Source of the DNA: Streptomyces prunicolor NBRC 13075
GTDB taxonomy: Bacteria; Actinomycetota; Actinomycetes; Streptomycetales; Streptomycetaceae
DNA: 64,000 nt
Assembly (NCBI RefSeq): GCF_000367365.1
Contig: NZ_BARF01000007.1
Coordinates: 1-64,000 of the forward strand
Direction: 5' to 3'
Part shown: positions 29,040 through 37,113 of the stretch, one piece after another
Numbering within the stretch: position 1 is the first letter of the stretch
Layout of the letters: the number at the start of each line of letters is the position of its first letter
Translations under genes and position numbers: made by a program
The notes under the pieces: model-generated
The model's database searches: none
Seen by the model: only the letters and a program-made list of their open reading frames with translations
Told to the model about the DNA's origin: nothing

Positions 29040-29609
29040 TCAGAGCGCCGCCTTCTTGGTGCCGGAGAACGCGGCGAACGCGGCGATGGCGAAGAAGACG
29101 AAGGTGAGCGGGTCGGAGTCGGCCTTCCAGGCGTCCTGGACCACGCCGAAGTGGTCGAAGAAGACCTTGCTGAAGTTCACGCCGTACTCGTCCGCGATGA
29201 GCATCGCCTCGCCGACCAGTTGGCCGAGGTAGACCGCGCCCAGGGCCAGCACGGCGCTGACCACGGGGAGCACGGGGTTGCGACCGCCCAGCTTGCCCGC
29301 GGCGAGGCCGATGACGAAGCCGACGCCGATCGCCGCCCAGCCGATCTCGTGCTTGGTGGTGCCGATGACGAAGCCGTAGATCCCGGCGGCGACCAGCGCG
29401 GCGGCGACAGCGGTCACCAGGCCGAGCGCGATGTTGTTCTTCGGGGGAGCGGGCGGGGCGTACGGCGCGTTCGGGGCCGGAGGCGGCGGTACGGCGCCGG
29501 GCTGCTGGGCGTACGGGTTGCCGTCGACCGGCTGCGGCTGCGCGGGTGCCTGCGGCTGAGCCCCGGGCTGCTGCTGTGGCTGCTGTGGTGGCGTGGCTGA
29601 CTGGCTCAT
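29040..29609 (-). CDS. Membrane protein with Pro/Gln-rich cytoplasmic N-terminus
   Basis: 189 residues. The first 57 residues are almost only Pro, Gln, Ala and Asn (PQQPQQQPGAQPQAP), then four hydrophobic segments (NIALGLVTAVAAALVAAGIYGF, WAAIGVGFVIGLAAGKL, VLPVVSAVLALGAVYLGQLV, FVFFAIAAFAAFSG). Such Pro-rich tails occur in many actinobacterial membrane proteins and can mediate protein contacts, but no enzyme motif is present. It is a single gene: divergent or convergent neighbours lie more than 100 bp away on both sides. The AT-rich stretch 29630-29700 upstream is the likely promoter. Function unknown. Confidence 0.8.
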   Translation of the reverse strand: MSQSATPPQQPQQQPGAQPQAPAQPQPVDGNPYAQQPGAVPPPPAPNAPYAPPAPPKNNIALGLVTAVAAALVAAGIYGFVIGTTKHEIGWAAIGVGFVIGLAAGKLGGRNPVLPVVSAVLALGAVYLGQLVGEAMLIADEYGVNFSKVFFDHFGVVQDAWKADSDPLTFVFFAIAAFAAFSGTKKAAL

Positions 29610-29746
29610 GACAGAGATCCCCCCACGGGATGTGAAGAACAGGAAAAGCGAAGCGGAGTCGCGTGCGCGCGAATATGCGACAACTGTGCGACGAGTGTGG
29701 GGAGATTAGCAGGTCGACGTAACCCTGTGACCAGTCGTTTTCGTGC

Positions 29747-30955
29747 TCAGAGCCGGTGTGCCGCCCCGGTCGGTGTGGCCCCCCGCGTGTCCAGCAGCAA
29801 CTGCGCCTTCACCGACAGGCCTTGGAGGTCGTACGTCCGGTGCTGTTGGAGCAGGATCGTCAGGTCGGCGTCGGCCGCCGCCTCGTAGAGGGAGTCCGCG
29901 CGGGGGACCGGGCGGTCCAGGACGCTCCAGGACGGGATGTGTGGGTCGTGGTAGCTGACGGAGGCGCCGAGTTCCATCAGGCGGATCGCGATCTCCTGGG
30001 CGGGGGTGCCCTGTTGGTCGGCCAGGTCGGCCTTGTAGGTGACGCCGAGCAGCAACACCCGTGCTCCGCGCGCGGACTTGCCGTGCTCGTTGAGGAGCGT
30101 GGCGGCGCGCTGGATGACGTAGCGGGGCATCTGGTTGTTGACCTGCTGGGCGAGTTCGACCATGCGGAGGGGGCGGGGGCCGTGGCCGGTGAGGTCCTGG
30201 GGGACGGCGTGGCCGCCGACGCCGGGGCCGGGGCGGAAGGCCTGGTAGCCGAACGGCTTGGTCTCGGCGCAGCGGATGACGTCCCAGAGGTCGACGCCCA
30301 AGTCGTGGCACAGGACGGCCATTTCGTTGACGAGGGCGATGTTGACGTGCCGGAAATTGGTCTCCAGTAGCTGCACGGTTTCCGCTTCGCGCAGGCCACG
30401 CGCGCGTACCACCTTGTCGGTGAGGCGGCCGTAGAAGGCGGCGGCCGACTCGGTGCAGGCGGGGGTGAGGCCGCCGATCACCTTGGGGGTGTTCGCCGGG
30501 GTGAAGTCGCGGTTGCCGGGGTCGACGCGGCTGGGGGAGTAGGCGAGGTGGAAGTCGCGGCCCGCGCGGAGGCCCGATCCCTCTTCGAGGAGGGGGCGGA
30601 GGAAGTTCTCGGTGGTGCCGGGGTGCACCGGTGACTCCAGGATCACCGTGGTGTGCGGGCGCAGGTGGGCCGCGAGGGCGCGGGCGGCCGTCTCCACCTG
30701 GCTGAGGTCGGGGTTGCCGTCCGCGTCCGGGGGAGTCGGCGCGCAGATCACGGCGGTGCGTACGCGGCCGAGCTCGGCGGGGTTGGTGGCCGGCCGGAAG
30801 CCCCCCGAGAGCATCCGGCGCAGTTCGGCGGGGCTGAGGGAGCCGACCTCGGGGCCGGTCTTGAAGCCGGCCGTGGCGATGCCGGCGGCGACAGCGGCCT
30901 GGGCCAGGGGCAGGCCGAGAGGACCGAGTCCGATGACGGCGAGATCTGCGGGCAT
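29747..30955 (-). CDS. Nucleotide-sugar dehydrogenase-like protein lacking catalytic Cys
   Basis: 402 residues from the ATG at 30955 (a TTG at 30976 is a weaker option because it lies on the GGAAGG ribosome site). UDP-glucose/ManNAc dehydrogenase family: the N-terminal Rossmann motif VIGLGPLGLPLA, LVYSPSR-type segment, ETNFRHVNIALVNEM, and a C-terminal LLLGVTYKADLADQQGTPA. The catalytic motif of the family, GGHCIP, reads GVGGHAVPQDL here, so the thiohemiacetal-forming cysteine is replaced by Ala, and a few residues after it are missing. Oxidation to the uronic acid should therefore fail. It may be a non-catalytic or altered enzyme. Five tandem 17-bp repeats lie just upstream. Confidence 0.82.
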   Translation of the reverse strand: MPADLAVIGLGPLGLPLAQAAVAAGIATAGFKTGPEVGSLSPAELRRMLSGGFRPATNPAELGRVRTAVICAPTPPDADGNPDLSQVETAARALAAHLRPHTTVILESPVHPGTTENFLRPLLEEGSGLRAGRDFHLAYSPSRVDPGNRDFTPANTPKVIGGLTPACTESAAAFYGRLTDKVVRARGLREAETVQLLETNFRHVNIALVNEMAVLCHDLGVDLWDVIRCAETKPFGYQAFRPGPGVGGHAVPQDLTGHGPRPLRMVELAQQVNNQMPRYVIQRAATLLNEHGKSARGARVLLLGVTYKADLADQQGTPAQEIAIRLMELGASVSYHDPHIPSWSVLDRPVPRADSLYEAAADADLTILLQQHRTYDLQGLSVKAQLLLDTRGATPTGAAHRL

Positions 30956-30979
30956 GGCGTGGGCCGTCCTTCCCAATAA

Positions 30980-31065
30980 CCGAAGCGGGACAGATACCGA
31001 AGCGGGACAGATACCGAAGCGGGACAGATACCGAAGCGGGACAGATAACCGAAGTGGGACAGGTG
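30980..31065 (-). repeat. Five tandem 17-bp repeats upstream of the dehydrogenase-like gene
   Basis: CCGAAGCGGGACAGATA occurs at 30980-30996, 30997-31013, 31014-31030 and 31031-31047 without gaps, and a diverged fifth copy (CCGAAGTGGGACAGGTG) lies at 31049-31065. The array starts 25 bp before the ATG at 30955 and lies in the 340-bp gap shared with glpD. It is iteron- or operator-like. The remaining 31066-31295 has no gene; AGACTAGGAGTAAATATG (31103-31120) is AT-rich and may contain promoters. Confidence 0.85.
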
Positions 31066-31295
31066 CGCAAGCCCTGTGGACAGAACGAGCGAGCGCAATG
31101 TCAGACTAGGAGTAAATATGACCGTTATGCGGGATTGGACGGCTGTGTTTTTCGGCAGTCCTGTGATTGTTGTCCACAGACTGGGGGCGAGTGGTGGCTG
31201 AAGTCGGGCAACCCGGTCAGAATTTGGGCAGGAGGGATACGAACCGGGCTTCGCCGAACGGGTGCGGCCGGCGCTACCGATAGCGGGAGGCAGCG

Positions 31296-33002
31296 GTGAG
31301 GACAGCGACACTGGGTCCGGCGCAGCGAGCCGAGGCACTGGCGGGAATGGCCGAGCGCGAACTGGATGTGCTCGTGGTGGGCGCGGGCGTGGTCGGCGCG
31401 GGCACCGCCCTGGACGCCGTGACACGCGGCCTGTCCACGGGACTGGTCGAGGCGCGCGACTGGGCGTCCGGCACATCGAGCAGGTCGAGCAAGCTCATCC
31501 ATGGAGGTCTGCGCTATCTGGAGATGCTCGATTTCGCCCTAGTCCGCGAGGCCCTCAAGGAACGCGGACTGCTCCTGGAGCGGCTCGCCCCGCACCTGGT
31601 GAAGCCGGTGGCGTTCCTGTACCCGCTCCAGCACAAGGGCTGGGAGCGCCTCTACGCCGGCTCGGGCGTCGCGCTCTACGACGCGATGTCGATGGCCCGC
31701 GCGCACGGCCGCGGGCTGCCCACACACCGTCACCTGAGCCGCCGTCACGCCCTGCGCGTGGCACCCGCGTTGAAGAAGGACGCGCTGGTCGGCGCCCTTC
31801 AGTACTACGACGCGCAGATGGACGACGCCCGCTATGTGGCCACCCTGGTGCGCACGGCCTCGTCGTACGGTGCGAAAGTCGCCAACCGCGCGCGCGTGAC
31901 CGGGTTCCTGCGCGAGGGCGAGCGGGTGGTCGGCGCCAAGGTGGAGGACGTCGAGGCGGGCGGGGAGTACGAGATCCGCGCCAAGCAGATCGTGAACGCC
32001 ACGGGCGTGTGGACCGACGACACCCAGGCGATGGTCGGGGAGCGCGGACAGTTCCATGTCCGGGCCTCCAAGGGCATCCACCTGGTCGTCCCGAAGGACC
32101 GCATCAACTCCACCAGCGGGCTGATCCTGCGCACCGAGAAGTCCGTGCTGTTCGTCATCCCCTGGGGCCGGCACTGGATCGTCGGCACCACCGACACCGA
32201 CTGGGACCTCGACAAGGCCCACCCGGCCGCGTCCAGCGCCGACATCGACTATCTGCTGGAACACGTGAACTCGGTGCTCGCGGTGCCGCTGACCAGAGAC
32301 GACGTCCAGGGCGTGTACGCCGGGCTGCGTCCCCTGCTTGCCGGTGAGTCCGACGCCACCAGCAAGCTGTCGCGCGAGCACACCGTCGCGCATCCGGTGC
32401 CGGGGCTCGTCGTCGTGGCGGGCGGCAAGTACACGACGTACCGGGTGATGGCCAAGGACGCCGTGGACGAGGCGGTGCACGGGCTCGACATGCGGGTCGC
32501 CGAGTGCGTCACCGAGGACGTGCCGCTGCTCGGGGCTGAGGGGTACCGGGCGCTGTGGAACGCGCGGGCGCGGATCGCCGCCAAGACCGGCATCCATGTG
32601 GTGCGCGTGGAGCACCTGCTGAACCGTTTCGGGTCGATGGCGGAGGAGATCCTCGACCTCATCGCCAAGGACCCCACGCTCGGCGAACCCCTCCAGTTCG
32701 CCGACGACTATCTGCGCGCCGAGGTCGTCTACGCCGCCTCGCACGAGGGCGCACGGCACCTGGACGACGTCCTCACCCGTCGCACCCGCATCTCGATCGA
32801 GACCTTCGACCGGGGCACGCGCAGCGCCCGTGAGGCCGCCGAACTGATGGCACCGGTGCTCGGCTGGGACAAGGACCAGATCGAGCGCGAGGTCGAGCAC
32901 TACGAGAAGCGGGTGGAGGCCGAGCGGGAGTCGCAACGCCAGCCCGACGACCTGACGGCGGACGCGGCGCGGTTGGGGGCGCCGGACATCGCGCCGCTGT
33001 GA
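31296..33002 (+). CDS. glpD: Aerobic glycerol-3-phosphate dehydrogenase GlpD
   Basis: 568 residues. FAD-binding motif VVGAGVVGAGTALDAVTRG near residue 30, then SSRSSKLIHGGLRYLE (family signature) and PWGRHWIVGTTDTDWD. The C-terminal DAO helical domain is complete. The enzyme oxidises glycerol-3-phosphate to dihydroxyacetone phosphate at the membrane face and passes electrons to quinone. The start follows GGGAGGCAGC. It stands alone, with no glpF or glpK adjacent, so it probably has its own promoter within the 340-bp region that also holds the tandem repeats. Confidence 0.95.
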   Translation: MRTATLGPAQRAEALAGMAERELDVLVVGAGVVGAGTALDAVTRGLSTGLVEARDWASGTSSRSSKLIHGGLRYLEMLDFALVREALKERGLLLERLAPHLVKPVAFLYPLQHKGWERLYAGSGVALYDAMSMARAHGRGLPTHRHLSRRHALRVAPALKKDALVGALQYYDAQMDDARYVATLVRTASSYGAKVANRARVTGFLREGERVVGAKVEDVEAGGEYEIRAKQIVNATGVWTDDTQAMVGERGQFHVRASKGIHLVVPKDRINSTSGLILRTEKSVLFVIPWGRHWIVGTTDTDWDLDKAHPAASSADIDYLLEHVNSVLAVPLTRDDVQGVYAGLRPLLAGESDATSKLSREHTVAHPVPGLVVVAGGKYTTYRVMAKDAVDEAVHGLDMRVAECVTEDVPLLGAEGYRALWNARARIAAKTGIHVVRVEHLLNRFGSMAEEILDLIAKDPTLGEPLQFADDYLRAEVVYAASHEGARHLDDVLTRRTRISIETFDRGTRSAREAAELMAPVLGWDKDQIEREVEHYEKRVEAERESQRQPDDLTADAARLGAPDIAPL

Positions 33003-33146
33003 CGATGCCGGTCGGGTGCGGTCGCCGACCGCACCCGAAACCCCGCTGACCCCGAACCCCGCTACACCCGAACCCCCGCCGCGATTGAGGTCGCTTCACT
33101 CGAACGAGTGTCGTGAACTGGGATCTTTGTCCGGAACCCGGCCGTT

Positions 33147-34253
33147 CTACGAGATGCGGGGGCAGAACTCGGCGGCGAGCAGGGCCGGTTCGAGACCGGG
33201 GTCCGCTATCTCGCTCGTGTTCACACGGAAGGTGAGGACACGACGGCCGTCGACGGTGGCTGCGGTGCGCACGTAGCTGCCCGAGATACGGCCGTTGTGC
33301 CCCCACACCGTGATGCCGCACGGAAGCCTCACGGGGAACAGACCCATGCCGTACGAGCCGTGTGCGGTACGGGTGTCGAGCATCTCGCGCAGCCAGTGCG
33401 GGGGCAGCAGTCCGCCGCCGAGCAGGGCCGAGTAGAAGCGGTCCAGGTCGGCGAGCGTGGTCACCAGCTCGCCCGCGGCGCCGGCCACCCGCGGGTCGAG
33501 ATCGGTGACGTCGGAGCCGTCGGTGGCGTAGGCGCGGCCGTGCGGCGAGGGAAGAGTGGTGCGGGAGCCCGGGAAGGAGGTGCCCGTCAGACGCAGCGGA
33601 GCGATGATGCGGCGCTCGGCCTCGGTGGCGTACGAGTTGTCGGTGACCTGTTGGATCACCAGGCCGAGCAGCACGTAGTTGGTGTTCGAGTAGGAGAAGC
33701 GGCCTCGATCGGCCGGAGGGTGGGTGACTGCCATACGGACGGCCTGAGTTGGGGAGACGGGGACCGTGCCCCCGGTGACCGCGGTGAAGTCGTACAAGCC
33801 ACTGGTGTGGGTGAGCAGGGAACGGAGGGTCAGCGCGCGCCCGTCGTTGCCCGCTCCGTGTACCAGACCGGGCAGGTGCTGCTCCACCGTGTCGGACAGG
33901 GACAGCCGGTGTTCGGCGGCGAGTTGGAGGACCACGGTCGCGATGAAGGTCTTCGTGATGCTGCCGGCGCGGAAGTGGTCGGCACGGCTGATGCCCGGTC
34001 CGGCCTGTGCGTAGGCCGTCGTGCCGAGTGCGTGGTTCGTCCCGGCGTCCGTGCGGTCCGTCCCGGTCGGTGCGCCGAGGGAGCCCGTGCTGTCGTCGGC
34101 CAGCAGCGCGGCGGCGGGGGCTCTGCCCCGGGTGACGAGCAGTCGGACCAGGGCGTTTGTGTTCGGCGCCGGGCCCGCCTGCGAGGCGGCCGTGGACAGA
34201 CAGAGGAGGGTCAGGGACAGCGGAATGGCCAGCAGTGTCCGAGGCGTGGGCAT
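33147..34253 (-). CDS. Secreted serine hydrolase, beta-lactamase / DD-carboxypeptidase (class C fold)
   Basis: 368 residues. A Sec signal peptide (hydrophobic residues 7-23, likely cleavage after ASQA) precedes a penicillin-binding fold with the active-site motif SITK (Ser98, Lys101), YSNTN as the Tyr-x-Asn motif and HNG near the C-terminus replacing KTG. The family includes D-alanyl-D-alanine carboxypeptidases and esterases. In Streptomyces such proteins are usually cell-wall enzymes rather than resistance determinants. It is convergent with glpD across 144 bp of C-rich DNA containing short CCGAACCCC repeats. It is divergent from the first kinase gene. Confidence 0.88.
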   Translation of the reverse strand: MPTPRTLLAIPLSLTLLCLSTAASQAGPAPNTNALVRLLVTRGRAPAAALLADDSTGSLGAPTGTDRTDAGTNHALGTTAYAQAGPGISRADHFRAGSITKTFIATVVLQLAAEHRLSLSDTVEQHLPGLVHGAGNDGRALTLRSLLTHTSGLYDFTAVTGGTVPVSPTQAVRMAVTHPPADRGRFSYSNTNYVLLGLVIQQVTDNSYATEAERRIIAPLRLTGTSFPGSRTTLPSPHGRAYATDGSDVTDLDPRVAGAAGELVTTLADLDRFYSALLGGGLLPPHWLREMLDTRTAHGSYGMGLFPVRLPCGITVWGHNGRISGSYVRTAATVDGRRVLTFRVNTSEIADPGLEPALLAAEFCPRIS

Positions 34254-34423
34254 CGCGAACCTCCGTTCTCGCGGGTCATCCTGCCGGACTTGGCTGTGTG
34301 ACCTGCGGCGGATATGCGAGGGGATGTGCCGTCGGTGCGCGGGGAGAGGCCCCCTGGGCGTTGGGCACTTGTTCGGTGGGGGACAATGGAGGCTCTGTCA
34401 GGGCGGGTTGCATGAGGGGACGC

Positions 34424-36949
34424 ATGTCGGAGGCGGAGCGGGCGGGGACATCCCGTCAGGACACTCGTCGGGACAAGAACGAGCGTCTTCTCGCCGGGCG
34501 GTACCGGTTGGGAGGGGTGCTCGGCCGCGGAGGCATGGGCACCGTGTGGCGTGCCGAGGACGAAACCCTGGGCCGGACGGTCGCCGTCAAGGAGCTGCGG
34601 TTCCCGTCCAGCATCGACGAGGACGAGAAACGGCGGCTGATCACACGGACGTTGCGCGAGGCCAAGGCCATCGCGCGGATCCGTAACACCAGCGCGGTGA
34701 CGGTCTACGACGTCGTCGACGAGGACGACCGGCCGTGGATCGTCATGGAGTTGGTCGAGGGCAAGTCGCTCGCCGAGGCCATCCGGGAGGACGGCCTGCT
34801 GGAGCCGCGGCGCGCCGCGGAGGTCGGGCTCGCGATCCTCGACGTGCTCCGGTCCGCGCACCGTGAGGGCATCCTGCACCGCGACGTGAAGCCGTCGAAC
34901 GTGCTGATCTCCGAGGACGGCCGGGTCGTGCTCACCGACTTCGGTATCGCGCAGGTCGAGGGCGACCCCTCGATCACCTCCACCGGCATGCTCGTCGGCG
35001 CGCCCTCCTACATCTCCCCGGAGCGGGCCCGCGGGCACAAGCCCGGTCCGGCGGCCGATCTCTGGTCGCTCGGCGGGTTGTTGTACGCGGCGGTCGAGGG
35101 CGCACCGCCGTACGACAAGGGTTCCGCGATCGCCACGCTCACCGCGGTGATGACCGAGCCGCTGGAGGAGCCGAAGAACGCCGGGCCGTTGAAGGACGTC
35201 ATCTACGGCCTGCTGAACAAGGATCCGGCCCAGCGTCTCGACGACGCGGGTGCCCGGGCGATGCTCAACGCGGTGATCCACGCGCCCGAGCCCAAGGCGG
35301 CCGAGCCGGAGCCGGCGGCGGACGCGACGCGGGTGGTGCCGCTGCCCGCGCAGCCGGGGCCCGCGGAGTCCGGTGGCAAGAAGAGCGGTGGCGGGAGCGG
35401 GAGTTCGGGTCCTTCGGCCGGGGCCGAGCGGTTGCGTGGGGCGTTGCGGTCCATGCGGAAGGCTTCGGGGGGTTCGGCGGGGGCCGGGGCGGCCACGTCT
35501 GCGGCGGCCGCGGGTTCTGCTACGAGTCCGGGGCCGACTGCGAGTCCAGCAGCGGGTTCGGGTTCGGGTTCTGGTGCGGCTTCAACTCCCGTTGCCGGTA
35601 AGCCGGGTGGCTCTGGTGCGGGTGCCGGCGCGGCTGCTGCTGCCGGGGCTGGTTCGGCCGGCGTTGCCGGTGCATCGGGCAGGAGTGGCTCTGGCGCTGC
35701 GGGGACCGCCGGCTCCGGTGGTGCGAAGGGCGCGGCTACCGGCGGGAGTTCAGGGTCTGCTGCTGGCGGGCCTCGGACGCCCGGGGTGCCTTCGGCTCGG
35801 TCGGCGGGTGCTTCTGGTGCGGCGACCCCTTCCGGGACGTCGGCCGGTGCGGGGACTGCTGGGGGTGCCGGGGCTTCGGCTAGTTCCGGGACTGTGGCCG
35901 GTTCGGATGCTGCGGCCGGCTCGGCGGCGAAGGCCGGTGCGTCGGACTCGGGTACGCGCAACTCGGGTACACGCGACCCCGGTACGCGTGCTCTCGGTGT
36001 GCAGGCGGCCGGGCTGCGGGAGACGGGACTGCGGGACTCCGGTGCGCGCGACCTGGGTGGCGCGACGCACGAGTCGAGCACTCGGTCGGCCAACTCGGCT
36101 TCCGGTGGGCGGAGTTCCGGGTGGCCCGTGATGACGCCGCCGGATCTGCCGCCGCGGCCGGTGCCGAGGGCGCCGATCACCGACGTGGTGCCGAAGCGGA
36201 CGCTGGTGATCATCGCGGTCGTCATCGTGCTCGCGGTGCTCGGTGTCGTGCTGGCGCTCACGCTCGGTGACGGCGATGGTGACAGCGGCTCGAAGGGGTC
36301 GAAGAGCAACAGCGGTGCCAAGGCGGGCAGTAGCGCCAGTGCGAGCGCGAGCGCGGGTGCCGACGACACCAAGAAGGACAACGGCGGCACCGGGAGCACG
36401 GGCGGGGCGAAGACCGACTCCACGGCTACGGCACCGGCCGCGGGGAACACGGCGGGTTCGGGTACGAACGCGTCCGGCGGGACCGGTGACGAGGCGGACG
36501 GTTCCTCGGGCGGCGCCGCGGTTGTGAAGACGTACAAGGGGAGCCAGGGGTTCTCGATCGGGCTGCCCGCCGGGTGGTCGTACCAGTCGACCGATTCGGC
36601 GGGGGTCCGGTTCACCGGGCCGGACGGGCAGAAGCTGCTGGTCGCCTGGACCAGTACGCCGAAGGGCGATCCGGTGGCGGACTGGAAGAACCAGGAGCAG
36701 TACATGACGCGCTCCGGGTACACGCGGATCCGAATAGAGAAGGTGGACTACCGGAGCTGGAACACGGCCGACTGGGAGTTCACCTATGAGGACGGCGGGA
36801 CGAAGTACCGCACCATCGACCGCGGGTTCGTCGTCAACAGTCATCTCGGATATGCCCTCATGTACACCGCGAAAGACGCCAATTGGGGCAGCGAGCTCCG
36901 CAAGAACACCTGGACGACCCTGACAAAGACGTTCGAACCGAAGTCGTGA
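34424..36949 (+). CDS. Transmembrane Ser/Thr protein kinase 1
   Basis: 841 residues from the ATG at 34424 (GAGGGGA at 34414-34420). Complete Hanks-type kinase: GRGGMGTVWRAEDETLG, VAVKELR, LHRDVKPSNVLI with Asp154, LTDFGIAQVEG, and SPERARG. A 280-residue Gly/Ala/Ser linker follows, with degenerate repeats such as GTRNSGTRDPGTRALG. A single membrane helix lies near residues 592-612, then a second Gly/Ser linker and an extracytoplasmic domain from about residue 700 (GFSIGLPAGWSYQSTD). It should phosphorylate Ser/Thr in the cytoplasm in response to an outside signal. First of six related genes in the window. Confidence 0.92.
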   Translation: MSEAERAGTSRQDTRRDKNERLLAGRYRLGGVLGRGGMGTVWRAEDETLGRTVAVKELRFPSSIDEDEKRRLITRTLREAKAIARIRNTSAVTVYDVVDEDDRPWIVMELVEGKSLAEAIREDGLLEPRRAAEVGLAILDVLRSAHREGILHRDVKPSNVLISEDGRVVLTDFGIAQVEGDPSITSTGMLVGAPSYISPERARGHKPGPAADLWSLGGLLYAAVEGAPPYDKGSAIATLTAVMTEPLEEPKNAGPLKDVIYGLLNKDPAQRLDDAGARAMLNAVIHAPEPKAAEPEPAADATRVVPLPAQPGPAESGGKKSGGGSGSSGPSAGAERLRGALRSMRKASGGSAGAGAATSAAAAGSATSPGPTASPAAGSGSGSGAASTPVAGKPGGSGAGAGAAAAAGAGSAGVAGASGRSGSGAAGTAGSGGAKGAATGGSSGSAAGGPRTPGVPSARSAGASGAATPSGTSAGAGTAGGAGASASSGTVAGSDAAAGSAAKAGASDSGTRNSGTRDPGTRALGVQAAGLRETGLRDSGARDLGGATHESSTRSANSASGGRSSGWPVMTPPDLPPRPVPRAPITDVVPKRTLVIIAVVIVLAVLGVVLALTLGDGDGDSGSKGSKSNSGAKAGSSASASASAGADDTKKDNGGTGSTGGAKTDSTATAPAAGNTAGSGTNASGGTGDEADGSSGGAAVVKTYKGSQGFSIGLPAGWSYQSTDSAGVRFTGPDGQKLLVAWTSTPKGDPVADWKNQEQYMTRSGYTRIRIEKVDYRSWNTADWEFTYEDGGTKYRTIDRGFVVNSHLGYALMYTAKDANWGSELRKNTWTTLTKTFEPKS

Positions 36950-37113
36950 GGCGGGTGGGCCCGGGTTTGGCGCGCCAGATCCGTCAACCCCTCTTTGTGG
37001 CTTGCCTCCGGCACGTATCGTGAGTGGTTGCGGACCGTACGCATCCAGGTATGTGGGCGGAACGGGCCGCAAGGCGAACGGAATTGACCAACCGGGCGGC
37101 CGGGGGAGGCAAC

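Noticed and set aside
30980..31065. 17-bp repeats considered as a CRISPR array
   Set aside because: The copies are joined without spacers and no cas gene is near.
30980..31070. Repeats considered as coding for an N-terminal extension of the dehydrogenase-like protein
   Set aside because: The extended frame is not the same frame as the dehydrogenase and has no ribosome site.
33003..33146. CCGAACCCC-type short repeats between glpD and the beta-lactamase-fold gene
   Set aside because: Short, C-rich and irregular; not distinguishable from simple low-complexity sequence.
35300..36150. Second protein or pseudogene inside the Gly/Ala/Ser stretch of kinase 1
   Set aside because: The kinase frame is continuous to the membrane helix and outer domain; other frames are low-complexity shadows.
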